The notes beneath the pieces were generated by a model, which worked only from the letters and a program-made list of their open reading frames with translations, made no database searches and had not been told where the DNA came from. From Knufia peltigerae (Eukaryota; Ascomycota; Eurotiomycetes; Chaetothyriales; Trichomeriaceae): a stretch of 64,000 nucleotides of DNA. Location of the stretch: positions 124,001-188,000 of the forward strand of contig JAPDRN010000055.1 in NCBI GenBank assembly GCA_030247855.1, given 5' to 3'. A program made the translations under genes and the position numbers. Of the stretch, positions 44,872 to 55,231 are shown one piece after another (the first letter of the stretch is position 1; every line of letters begins with the position of its first letter).

Positions 44872-46166
44872 TCAATCAATCTTTGTATTTCCCAAATCTT
44901 TGCCTTCGTTCTCGGAAAAGAGTCTGTAGATACTTCGACATTCCTTGTCCGCACATCTCGGGTGCTTGACGGCTCTGGCGTAGACGTCCGTCACGACGTT
45001 ACCCATGACGTGCTTCGCACCCACATCGTCCATCAATTGTACCGTCATGTCCATGACACCCTTTGCCAATTCGGTCTTGAAACCTCCTTCAAAGTCTTTG
45101 GAGGATGACGAGTTCGGTTGTACCCCTTTCACCGGATTCATGTGTAACGAATTCCAACACATGCCACTGGATACGTTGATGACATCTTTATGAGCTTGAT
45201 TAGCTTTTGGAGAGTTGCAATCGTAACGTGCAAGACAATAAGACGGCGACGGCGGCAGAGATGTGCTGTGGGTTGAGAAGGGAAGTCATGGGGATGAGCT
45301 GGACTGGCCTCACCTGTAAGAACCTTTGGGTCAAGACCGTACTTTATGCCCGTATTCATTCCTAGACATGTATTAGTCCCATGATAGACCAATGAGAGCG
45401 TGCTCCAAAGAGTGGTCTCATACCTTCACACAGTGCAATATAAGAAACATTGGCGATATAATTGTTGATTTGTTTCGTTGCCAATCCTGCTCCAGGAGGA
45501 CCACAGAAGATGATGTTCTCTGACTTTCCCATGGTCGCCAGTACTGGTTTCGCCTTGTCGAGTAACTCTTGAGTACCACCGACCATGAATGTCAGATTTC
45601 CTTGATCCGCAGCAGGTATACCGCCAGAAACGGGACAGTCGATGAAATCACCCAACCCAGACTTTTGAACATGTTCAAGAACTTCATTTGATGTTCGTAC
45701 TTCGATTGTTGATGTTTCCAAAAAGAATTTTCGGTTACCGGTACCGGACTGAGAATGTTGAGAAATCGATAGCAACCCCGTTTTAGGGTCTATAAACACC
45801 TTTTTCACCGCATCACCATGTGGTAAACTTGTGATGATTATGTCCTGATATCCCCAAAATCAAACAGGGTCAGCATCTCTGTTCTGATATCGTCGGATAA
45901 AAGGCAACAAAACAACATACACATTTCTCTGCTATTTCTTTTGGAGATTCTGCAGTTTCGATTGGACCTCCTCCTCCTCCTTCTTTACCAAAGGCAGACA
46001 CGAATTGATTTCTTCGTTCGGTATTCAATTCACAAACCAAAAGTTTGCAATTTTTCGGCATTGACAGTCTCAAATTCTTGGCCATGCCGTATCCCATGTT
46101 TCCTAAACCGATGAAACCATAGACGACATTTGGCATTGTCGTGCCATTTTGAAGTGACTCGGGCAT
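44872..46166 (-). CDS. 3-hydroxyisobutyrate dehydrogenase-like NAD(P) oxidoreductase
   Basis: Four exons: 46166-45921, 45844-45424, 45361-45314 and 45194-44872 (345 aa). The Rossmann motif is YGFIGLGNMGYGMAKNL near residue 18. The substrate-binding DCPVSGGIPAADQGNL is near residue 140, and GAGLATKQINNYIAN near 200 carries the catalytic Lys of beta-hydroxyacid dehydrogenases. The C-terminal helical half includes DVINVSSGMCWNS. A Gly run (GGGGG) near residue 50 sits in an acidic loop. Family members oxidise 3-hydroxyisobutyrate, tartronate semialdehyde or related acids. A start at the second Met (MPNVVYG) is possible. The 119-nt third intron is unusually long for this window. Confidence 0.85.
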
Positions 46167-46580
46167 TTTCTTTTCTGGTTATCGTTCGATCCTGGTATTG
46201 AACAAAGCGGGATACGGAGCGATGATTGTCTTGACAATGATTTGTGTTTCTTTTCAGCCAAATATCAATTCAAGAGCCTCGTGTGAACTCAATCGGAACA
46301 AACGCTAGAGTTGTCTCCTCGTACTCCGTAGTGTGAGGTTCATCTTCTCCAAACTCCGCATGATATTTACTTTGTGGAGATGGAGACTTATTATACCCAT
46401 GTGTCTATGAGGAGGCGGATATACGGCAAGGGTTGTTGGAGAATCTCCACAAACGACAGACGACAAGTCATATGGAGGAGTACCAATGTACATCTGGATA
46501 TGCTCATATTGTAGGTTGAATTATTGCTAGACATACTCTATATTCGATAAAATTGGGATGAGTACTTCACAGTACCTAAT
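46167..46580. other. Intergenic upstream of the HIBADH-like gene
   Basis: TACTCCGTA at 46322-46330. No gene seen. Confidence 0.5.
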
Positions 46581-47765
46581 CTAATACATCCATCTAGGGA
46601 AGAATCGATCTTGATTATCTGTTGCCCAACCCAAATCATGAGCAACAACCCACTCGACCTTGTCATTGCCATTGATTTCCAAAAATCTTTTGATTGTCTC
46701 GATGGTTTTCTGGGCTTTTGGTAAATCGGAATGAACGCTTCTCATCCCACCATGACCATCATCGTAAGTGGCGATACCTTTTTCTCCTGTCAGTATTCTT
46801 GGGTCATGACAACAGTCGCCACCCAGATAGACCCATTTCCCGGGGTTGACTCGCATCAGCGCGTTGATATGTCCCCGAAGGTGCCCGGGGCTGTCAACCA
46901 AGTAGAAACTGCCATCACCAAAGAAATCAATTGCGTTTGGTAATGTCGAGATTTCTTGCCATTCGTGTTGGGTCTGCTGAGGAGGACTAGAGGCCGACAT
47001 CTGATTTTTGTTGTTTCCCGGAGTTGTTGGTGGAAGTTCAAAAGTTCTCTCGATGGGTAAAGGATCAATTTCCATCATATCCTTTGAATAATGAGGTGCC
47101 CCATGTTCAAGAATATACATTGTCCCTGGCCCGACAATGAATCTGGACTTGGGATAGTCCAATGGCGTTCCTATATGATCCCAGTGAACATGACTATCAG
47201 AGCAGTTAGTTTATAGCTTTGTAATCTGTCTTGCTTCGGCGGAATGGGGGGAGGGAGAATAGGATAGCGACGAGTGTATATCTTTGGTAAAGATACGGAG
47301 TAGTTACCTTAGTATAACATAGTCAATGTCTTTGGAAGGGTCGAGACCTCCTCTGACCAAACTATCCTTTGTATCCGGCGAAGTAATGATAGGTTGTCTC
47401 TTGTTGATGTGTGATCGCATCCCTTCAACGTAAGAGTCAAGATCCCGTTTTATTCCCAGGTCAAACACAACTCTTTCGACTTTGTTCGTCCCAGACACTA
47501 GATGTTCGATTAAAAAACACAGAGATGGTACTGTAGATTCTTTGTCGGGGTCGGCGTCGGTGACAAAAAGCCTTTCAGGCAACGTCACAAATCCGCCATT
47601 CAACGCTGCAACGCGTACATAGACCTGTCCATCTGATTTGGGGCCTGGAAGGAGACGTTGGCCCGGAAGGTTATTTGAAATGTGTGTTTCAGACATCTTT
47701 GCTATTGCTTGAGTGGTTGAATTTGTCAGGCACTGCTCTCGATCAGGCTTGTTGGAATCTCCCAT
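46581..47765 (-). CDS. Metallo-beta-lactamase-fold hydrolase (lactonase-like)
   Basis: Two exons, 47765-47308 and 47193-46581 (356 aa). The metal-binding SHVHWDHIG motif near residue 153 is created by splicing: the 114-nt intron falls inside the Ser codon just before it. Further ligands are likely the His of LVDSPGHLRGHI near 255, the Asp of YLGGDCCHD near 275 and the His of VVAHDLGW near 345. The layout resembles AttM/AhlD-type lactonases and fungal relatives. A hydrolytic ring opening or ester cleavage would fit the island. An ATG at 47696 (MSETHISN) is an alternative start. The intron contains TACGGAGTA (47294-47302). Confidence 0.82.
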
Positions 47766-48018
47766 CTAAGACTATATGATGAAGAGTCGAACTGACTATT
47801 GGAGTCATTGCCCTATCACTTAGCCCTTGAGTCTCTGAGCAAACATGTTTACCTACATTTACGATGTAGGGGGCCCATTGGAGTTGAGCTGTGGAGATAT
47901 CAAGATTCAACGTGTGGAGAGAGGATCGTGGAAGGGTCCCTAGGGGTTTGGGATCCATTGACAGAAAAACATGATTACCACTTGATGAAGAAGGTGCTAG
48001 TAAGTCCATAGCGGTCAT
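47743..48018 (-). other. Unassigned 91-codon ORF between hydrolase and TcuA-like genes
   Basis: ATG at 48018, stop at 47743, in the same direction as both neighbours and overlapping the first codons of the hydrolase gene in another frame. The translation (MTAMDLLAPSSSSGNHV...) matches no family I know. It may be an upstream ORF in the hydrolase leader, an unrecognised small gene or chance. The 305-bp gap contains nothing else I can identify. Confidence 0.2.
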
Positions 48019-48070
48019 CTTGATTTAATGACTGTAGGCATGCTCGTAACGTAATCTATCGCTGCGGCGT

Positions 48071-49654
48071 CTACAACTTCGCTTTCCCTGAACGACACTC
48101 TCTCGCCGCTTCCTCGCCTGCTATCTTTGCCAGCACAGACGATCGAATCAATGAGGCTCCAGCAGCGTAACCAAAGTAAAACCCTCCAGTGATCTCCCCT
48201 ACAGCGTACAACCCACTCATCACTCGTTCTTCGTTGGTCAATACTCTCGCCTTTTGGTCGGTCTTGATGCCCCCGAACGTAAAAGTGATACCAGTGGTCA
48301 CGGCATAAGCCACGAAAGGTGGTTCATCCAAAGGTTGTGCCCAGTTGGACTTTGGTGGAGACAACGAAGGATTTGTCCCCAATCCATCATTCTTGAACGG
48401 GTCAAAGGTTTTTGTGTTTTTTGCTGTTGCTGCGTTGTATCCGTCAACCGTCGCACGTAGTGCTCTTGGGTTTAGATCCAACTTAGAAGCCAAACCCTCA
48501 ATAGAATCAGCCTCGATCGCTGCGGCGTGAGTCTTGTACCTCGGTTCAAGAAGATGTAAAACCTTTTGGTCAAATATTTGAAACGCCTTGCCGTCCGGTT
48601 GTCTCGCGATCGCAGCTCCCATCTTCGAGTATGTCAGGCTGGGTTCATCCTCTCCCTCGTCGACAAATCTCTGCCCCAACTTGTTCACCATGATGCAATA
48701 CGGGAAAGAGTATCTCTCCCAGGCGTCGAGCACGTCAAAGTTGCCCACTTTTGGAGTGTTTACGTCCAGCGGAGCACAATGATAACCTCCCCAGTGACCT
48801 TGAGCTTGTGCTCCCGCGGCGATGGCACGTTCTAGCATGACACCGGTGTTGAATCGAGTGCCGCGAACCACCGACAGGTCCATCCCTTCACCGAGATATT
48901 GTCGACGCATTCGAGGGTTGGCTTCGAATCCTCCGCAAGCCAAAATCACTCTCCCGTAAAACTTGGCGATACCATTCGATTGTCGTACTTGGACACCCAC
49001 AACTTTGTCTCCCTGAGTGATCAATTCATGAGCAGGTGAGTCGTAGTACACCCGAATTGCCGCTACCTGTTCGACTGCCGACCACATTGCATCTGTCAAC
49101 CCTCGACCATTGTCTCTGTTGATCACAGGTACACCAGGGTTGAGGTTGACAACCCCAGGGCCCTTGGTGGTATCTCTCTTGACAAACATGTTGAGTGGTA
49201 GGATGAAGGGTACTCCGTGATCTGCCATCCATTTGACAGTGTCGTAGCCGTGTTTGACTATGGTGTCGATTTCATCCTGATCGTGTCTTCCACCAGACTT
49301 TTTCATCATATCTTCCGAGAAATGTTCGGCTGTATACGGTCCTATGTCACAGAGATCCCAATCTTCTCGCAAAGAACGCTCGGAAATTAACGGTTTCAAA
49401 TGCTCTTTACCGTCGTGAGGAAATCGCCATGCCGTACCAGCGAACCGACTGTTGCCTCCTCGTTGGTGTTTGGGAGCAGCTTCCAGCATGACCACTCGAG
49501 CTCCGGCTTCATACGCTGCTAGAGCCGCACAACATGCGGTGTTGCCTCCACCGACCACGACGACGTCAGTGTGGTACTCCATCGTTTGACGTTGAACACT
49601 TTGTATCTGTATACTTTCGTCAGCGTCAGTGCGGCTTGATCCTTCGCTGACCAT
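48071..49654 (-). CDS. FAD-dependent tricarballylate dehydrogenase-like flavoprotein (TcuA family)
   Basis: Single exon, 527 aa. FAD binding: VVVVGGGNTACCAALAAYEAGARVVMLE near residues 30-57. The GGNSRFAGTAWRF loop near 67-79 and the C-terminal GLYAVGEITGGFYFGYAAGASLIRS close the FAD site, as in TcuA and the fumarate reductase/3-ketosteroid dehydrogenase superfamily. In Salmonella, TcuA oxidises tricarballylate to cis-aconitate with help from the iron-sulfur protein TcuB, and TcuC imports the substrate. No TcuB-like gene is present here. A Dal5-type permease is close by, and the PrpD-like enzyme, which could act on a cis-aconitate-like product, is in the same island. An alternative start is MEYHTDVVV at residue 25. 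Confidence 0.85.
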   Translation of the reverse strand: MVSEGSSRTDADESIQIQSVQRQTMEYHTDVVVVGGGNTACCAALAAYEAGARVVMLEAAPKHQRGGNSRFAGTAWRFPHDGKEHLKPLISERSLREDWDLCDIGPYTAEHFSEDMMKKSGGRHDQDEIDTIVKHGYDTVKWMADHGVPFILPLNMFVKRDTTKGPGVVNLNPGVPVINRDNGRGLTDAMWSAVEQVAAIRVYYDSPAHELITQGDKVVGVQVRQSNGIAKFYGRVILACGGFEANPRMRRQYLGEGMDLSVVRGTRFNTGVMLERAIAAGAQAQGHWGGYHCAPLDVNTPKVGNFDVLDAWERYSFPYCIMVNKLGQRFVDEGEDEPSLTYSKMGAAIARQPDGKAFQIFDQKVLHLLEPRYKTHAAAIEADSIEGLASKLDLNPRALRATVDGYNAATAKNTKTFDPFKNDGLGTNPSLSPPKSNWAQPLDEPPFVAYAVTTGITFTFGGIKTDQKARVLTNEERVMSGLYAVGEITGGFYFGYAAGASLIRSSVLAKIAGEEAARECRSGKAKL

Positions 49655-50017
49655 TGCTTAACAAGTATATATGTATGGGCATGCTTACGTCGATATACGC
49701 ATCAAATGGTCTGGAGTACGGACTGTGTGGAGTTGGAGAGCAGAAGATGGCAAAAGTACACCGGTGAAGTGACTCCACAAATTCGATCATCAATGAGCTG
49801 TGGAGGGAATCTGTAGACTCTGCGCGTAATTCCCATACAATAAAAGTGATTATTCTTTGACCGAAGTACCGAGTAACCGACACGCCGATGAAAGGGTCTT
49901 TGTTGAGATTCTTGAATTCATTTTCGACCATGGTCATTTTGCCGGTGCACTCGAACAAATCAATCTTAGCAACTTTCTCCAACACCCTTGTCTAGATATA
50001 ATCATATATCAACCTCA
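49655..50017. other. Intergenic between monooxygenase and TcuA-like genes
   Basis: Upstream region of the TcuA-like gene and 3' end of the monooxygenase gene. Contains the related sequence TACCGAGTA near 49867. No gene seen. Confidence 0.5.
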
Positions 50018-51417
50018 TCACTGCTTATCAGCTACTATCTGCCTTATATTGGTCCTCCAATCCTCGTTATACGGCTTTGCCATTTCTTGCACCTGCTTCA
50101 GAGTCAACTTGCTTGGATCATTCATCATCCGGAAAAACCAGTCGTCCTGGGCTGCCGTGTCTGCATCGTTCGAATGCACTCGCAATTTATTCTGTGTCGA
50201 AGTAGGATCAACAAAGAACTGAAACACTTTCCTTCGTTCGTCCGAATATATGTCGAGTACCGTGGTCGGATGATTCTCCTTCAACACCATAATGAGAGCT
50301 TCGGCCAAAGCATCCGCGTCGAGCATACCCGTGTTGAGCCCCAATGCACCGTAAGGCTGCGAGACGTACATCAGCTCATCGTAATCTCAGGAAATGGGAA
50401 AGTTAACTTTACATTGTTGGCATGAGCTGCATCACCAGCCAATAAGCAATTGCCTCGTCTCATTGTCGGAGCCAACCTTTGATGGATCCGATACGACGCC
50501 CTTTGTTGGATCTGGACCTGTAAGGGTCGCGGTCCCGGCATGACATTCTCATAGTGCCTCATTATGTTTTCGTCGGTCAGGAGATCCTCATCGGGTCGAT
50601 CATCCTCAGGGTCTGCCGCAATGGTGTAACGCCACAAGGTCGTCTTGCCGATGACAGGATCTTGCAGGGGCGTGGAGATGGTGTAATGAACGCGGTCCAA
50701 AACGTAGAACGTCTGCCAGGCGGGGTTATATTCGTTCTTGACCAGTACGTTGGTGGATATCAGTCGTTCTGGCCACGTGTGACCGGGGAACGGAAGACCA
50801 AGAGCTTTCCTGGTGCTCGAGCGAGCTCCATCTGCACCGACGAGATAGGTGGCTCGCATCTCGCGTTCGGCCTGACGTTGATTGTTTCGCACGACTACAC
50901 GCACGCCATTCTCGATATTTTCGGTGATCGAAACCAGCTCGGTGCTGAATTCGATATCCACATGGCCGGTTTTGATGGCTTCTCGAAGGAACAACTTGTT
51001 CAGATCTGCTTGGGGCAGATTCAAAAGGCCCGCACCGACCTTGAACTCGGTATCGTCGGGACTGGTAAGAGGCTGGATGGCTAGCATCTCCCCGGGCGCT
51101 TTCCCTCCTTTACCGTCGTCCGTGGGTTTCTTCCGCCAGCAAAGTCCATGGGTCATGAACCCTTCTTTCCTGATTAGGTCGTACAGGCCAAGCTCGTTCA
51201 ACATGAATTGAGACGCTCCGTAGTATCCGCAAGCACGAGGGCTGTCGCTGGTGGTTGGGAGCTTTTCAATGATGGTGACATTGATCCCAGCTCGGCCTAA
51301 TATGAAGGCAGTCAGGCAGCCTACTGGACCTCCGCCAACGATAAGAACATCTTGGGCTGAGTGGTCGGGTTGATCGCCAGTCCCATTGACAGCCGCGTCG
51401 TTAGAAGATTTCACCAT
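50018..51417 (-). CDS. Class A FAD-dependent monooxygenase (aromatic hydroxylase-like)
   Basis: Two exons, 51417-50413 and 50356-50018 (447 aa). Motifs in order: VLIVGGGPVGCLTAFILGRAG (GxGxxG, residues 24-44), YLVGADGARSSTRKALG (DG motif, about 195) and LLAGDAAHANN joined to PYGALGLNTGMLDA (GD motif, about 325-350); the 56-nt intron falls within the last. This is the p-hydroxybenzoate hydroxylase/phenol hydroxylase fold. Such enzymes hydroxylate or oxidatively decarboxylate phenolic acids using NAD(P)H and O2. The C-terminal thioredoxin-like domain of phenol hydroxylases is absent or reduced to about 100 residues. Fits an aromatic or heteroaromatic first step in the island. Confidence 0.88.
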
Positions 51418-52122
51418 CCTAACTCGTATGCTCTGAAAACGTATGGGCAGAGAGTTGGAATTGCAGAGACCGAGAATTTAATACTCGGTCAAGTGTTGAT
51501 TGAGTGTTTGATTCGGTTGCCGAAGTAGAAATGCATCTTACACGGACGCCGCTTGATCAGATGATGATTGTGTGCCATTGCTGGTCGTGGGGAAGGCCTG
51601 ACTGTAAGCTGTAGTAATGCGGCGTGCCATCAGCTTGCAGAAACTTTCCTCGTACCTTGGTAGGGATCCCTGACAGTGACTTGGTCGAGACATGGCCAGA
51701 CCGTCGGTTCTCCACCCCCACAATCCACAATCCACAATCGGCAAACATCGACAGCAATGACGAAAGGTTTCAGGGCTTCAAAACGATGTGAGATTATCCG
51801 TAACGCCTTGCTGACTACTTCCACAGTGGAAATCGAGTCTCACGACAAGGTTACGAGGAAGACGAGGCTGATGGTGATGTTGGTGGCAACGGATCAAGTT
51901 CGTCCGTCTGAACGAGCAAATGGCTTACCGCAGCCAAAAGGAATCAAACACCACGAGAGACTCGGATCTCCGTGCACCACTTTGGCCTTAAATGTACCAA
52001 TGCGAGTACTGTAAAGAACGCGTACTCGGTCGCCACAGAAGATATATATACTGAATCAACTGAGTGATGTCTCAGAGACAGCCTTTTCTACCTCATCGTC
52101 GTCGTGAATCATCAATTATACA
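51418..52122. promoter_or_regulatory. Divergent upstream region of monooxygenase and small-protein genes
   Basis: 705 bp; the two flanking genes point away from each other. ORFs of 60-112 codons show no family features. The first hundred bases before 51540 are AT-rich. Confidence 0.45.
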
Positions 52123-53075
52123 ATGACCATTCCTCGTCACAAGATGATTTCACAGATTTTACGCTTCACTCTCCCATATCCTCAAACAATCTCGAGCCCT
52201 GAATTTCGTCGCCTTCGCGAGATTGTGTCCAAGGTCTGCATCAGTCAATATTACGGTTACACAATCTCGGCGCCGTTACCTCGTATGACCGAAGAGATTT
52301 GCTGGGCCATTCGTAAGTCTTGGAGGTTCAGCCTGTTTTCGACCAACCATGTCAAGTGTCTAATGGCTTATTTTCCTCCAAACACAGATTGGCCTACGAT
52401 TTCAACACCGGCAGGACGCGCTGCAACGCTGGGGTGTTCTACCGCCGAAGGCAGCGTCATTGGCGACAATGCTACATCCTTGCTACTCGAGATCGATGAC
52501 GATAAGGCCTCGGAACTGATCAAGGCGTTCGAGGCGCGAGTGTGTGAGTTTGTGAGTGCTGAAAGTCTCTGACCCTGCACGAGTCTTGAAGGGTTGTTGA
52601 TACATCTCCCGTCGAAATACCAGGCCTTCATAGCACTCTCGCAGGATGCGCCTCGTGAGTCCATCGACTTCCAGGCCTCCATGCACAAGACGTATACCGA
52701 TACATACGGCATGCGGGGCTTCGAGGGAGGCCAGTGGGCATACTGCTCAAACACAAATGACTCTCTGGGCGATAAGTTAGGGAGTGAGAACGTCCAACTG
52801 ACGTCCGACGAGAAGAGACTTGGCGTCTACGTCCTCGGATGGGAGAGCGTAGAGGTACGTACTACGCAGTTTCGTAGTTTCCGCTTCCTTTACTATGATC
52901 GCGTGAAACTGACCATGCCATGTCCATTTGCCTCCAATAGCTTCATCAGGCAGCGACAAAGACTGCTCTCTTTGCGAAAGAAATCGACAAACTTGCACCG
53001 TACTTCGGACCAGGGTCCGGTGCGTTTTACGTGTACTTTCGGAAGCATTCAAACGATGACCATGGAGGAACCTAG
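52123..53075 (+). CDS. Unrecognised island protein, possible dimeric alpha/beta-barrel fold
   Basis: Four exons: 52123-52312, 52388-52541, 52584-52854 and 52941-53075 (249 aa). The 42-nt second intron is the least certain, but it is needed to keep frame. I do not recognise the family by name. The pattern of repeated strand-helix units (EFRRLREIVSKVCISQYYGY, LLLEIDDDKASELIKAFEAR, LGVYVLGWESVELHQAATKTALFAKEIDKLAPYFG) is like stress-responsive A/B barrel or antibiotic-biosynthesis monooxygenase proteins. Those bind small organic molecules and often accompany degradation or biosynthesis clusters. No signal peptide or membrane segment. Its position between the monooxygenase and the second permease supports a role in the island. 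Confidence 0.6.
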
Positions 53076-53525
53076 CTGTAGAACGTGATTCGCTGTTGGC
53101 TATCGAGATCGAGAGTTCCCTATCGAATACTTAGAATATCGTGTTGAGTCTCTTTGTTTCTGTTGAGTATGAAAAGATGTTGGGCGAAAAGCCTCAGTGA
53201 CTCGTGCCTCTGTTTTTTGATCTATGCCAATCCTTGGCCACACAACACGTTTCCAGAGCATCTGCAGGTTAAAGCAGAGACAAATCAATAATGATGACCG
53301 GTGACAACGAGATCACGATCTGATTTAGTAGTAAGAACTGGTTGTAGTGCTTCGGGAGACAGTCAGTGATATAATGGAGCTGCTGCAGCGTTGTCATGAG
53401 AAACATGCAAGAAAGGGCTAGTAGCCGTATGACTGTAATATCTCTGACTCTTTCATCCCAGACATAAACATGCAACATCAATGACGATAGTATACTGTTG
53501 CCCACGATGGAGACCAACTCCTGGC
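53076..53525. other. Intergenic, convergent 3' ends
   Basis: 450 bp between the small island protein (+) and the second permease (-). No gene seen. Confidence 0.5.
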
Positions 53526-55231
53526 TTAGAGGGCATACCTCCACCCTTGCACGCCTCCGATGACAATCCCATCACGATCAGCCTTCTTGTTCCTCTTGTG
53601 GTACGTCCACACCATGAAGGTCAATGCAAGGATGTTGTACGTTGTAAGGCCAATAGTTGTCTGTACACCATTAGAAAGAAAGAACCTCAAAAAATGCAAG
53701 AAATTTTGTACATAGATTCCAGGACCATATGATGGCGCATCCTGACCACGGAAGATCAAGCTTCCAATGATACCACCGACGGCGCCGCAGGCAATTAAAA
53801 CGCCAGAACTCACTGCGCGAGCCGCCGAATCTATGATATTTGACTGATTGAAGGCCAGTAGTGCAGGAACACTCGAATGAACACCCATGGCAGCGAAGAA
53901 GATCCCTAGATATCGGACTTCGTCTGAGAAACCCTCACGCATAACTGGTCACATTTGTTAGCAAGCACCAGAATTCCCGGGGTCCAGCCATACTTATGAA
54001 GCCAATGAGCATGACGAAGTTGTTGAAGATGGCGACAATTCCTCTCATCTGATATCTATCAGAGATGTATGCTGTGATCATCAATAATCCAAGTGCTGCG
54101 AAGAATGGATATCCGGAGCGAAGACTGGCTTGAAGACCAGAGTAGCCAAGCCCCTGTGAGTATTGTCAGTTTTGTTCAATGGTTGTACACTTGGACACCA
54201 ATACTTACATTGATGATGGTAGGAGAGAAGAAAGCAACAGCATTGGCGGTGCCGACGGTGAAGCAGTAGATTGTGCCTTGAGCCCAGAGAGTCCAGTCCT
54301 TCGATGTCTGGACAAACGAGTTCCAGTTGACTTCGCCAGTTTTGTATTCTCCACGGTCTTCTTTGAGCTTGTTGTAAAGGTAAACCCTTTGATCTGGTTT
54401 GATCCACTTCGTCCTGTCGGGGAATTTTGGAATAAAAAGGATTGCGACGAGACCCAAGGCCATAGAAAATCCTCCTTCGATGGAAAATATCCATCTCCAA
54501 CCTCGCATGTCTCTCACGCCATCAAGTTGGCCGAGACCATAGCTCAATATTCCTGCCAATGCGGAGGCGATGATACCAAATCCATATGCCCCTGATATTC
54601 TCTTGTGTAATTCCTTGCGATCATACCAGCAGGATATGGTGAACTGGGATGAGTTGACAACGTCAGCGTGGACAAGGGAGCACGAGAAGTGAAGGACTCT
54701 CTTCTCGTTGTGAACCTGGAAGTGGTGACTACTTACCGTGATACCAGGGAGAACACCTCCCTCAAACAAACCAAGGAGAAATCTGAGGAAAACCATGACT
54801 TGCCAATTATGGACGAAGCCCATTCCACAAAGGACGGCGCCCCATGAGAACGTCAGAAAGGATAGCCAAAGTCGAGGCTGAACCTTGGTGAGAATCCAGT
54901 TGGAAGGCACATCACTTAGACAGTACCCAGGGAAGAACAACATGAGGATGACCGAGTATCGCTCCCCCTTTCCCAGATTTAAATCCTCAGCCATTCCGAG
55001 GACCTTAGCGCTCCCAATGTTTATCCGATCTATGATGGATACCGCGTATATCGTTCCAAGAATGGGCAAGACGTGAAGGTCGACCTGAAGCATGAAGCGC
55101 CGGATCTGGGCTCTGGTTAACGTAGGGGCCTCGTGTTTTTGGGGTTCGTCGACAAGCTTCTCGGCATGAACTGCCTCGATCTGCTCCTTCGTACCAGCGT
55201 TCATGTTGTTTTCAGCTTCGAGAGGATCCAT
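53526..55231 (-). CDS. MFS permease, Dal5/anion:cation symporter family (second of two)
   Basis: Five exons: 55231-54737, 54643-54209, 54153-53994, 53944-53712 and 53660-53526 (485 aa). TM1 region LQVDLHVLPILGTIYAVSIIDRINIGSAKVLGM. The middle of the N-half has FPGYCLSDVPSNWILTKVQPRLWLSFLTFSWG and FLRFLLGLFEGGVLPGIT joined to FTISCWYDRKELHKRIS, the RxG-type loop of this family. The C-half has NAVAFFSPTIIN-GLGYSGLQA and SGVLIACGAVGGIIGSLIFRG. Typical ACS/Dal5 organic-anion permease length. It is only distantly similar to the permease at 39-41.5 kb and has four introns against fifteen, so the two are not a recent duplication. Marks the right edge of the island. Confidence 0.9.

Noticed and set aside
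33835..55231. Island as a secondary-metabolite biosynthetic cluster
   Set aside because: No PKS, NRPS, terpene cyclase, DMATS or RiPP precursor could be found on either strand; the enzyme set suits catabolism.
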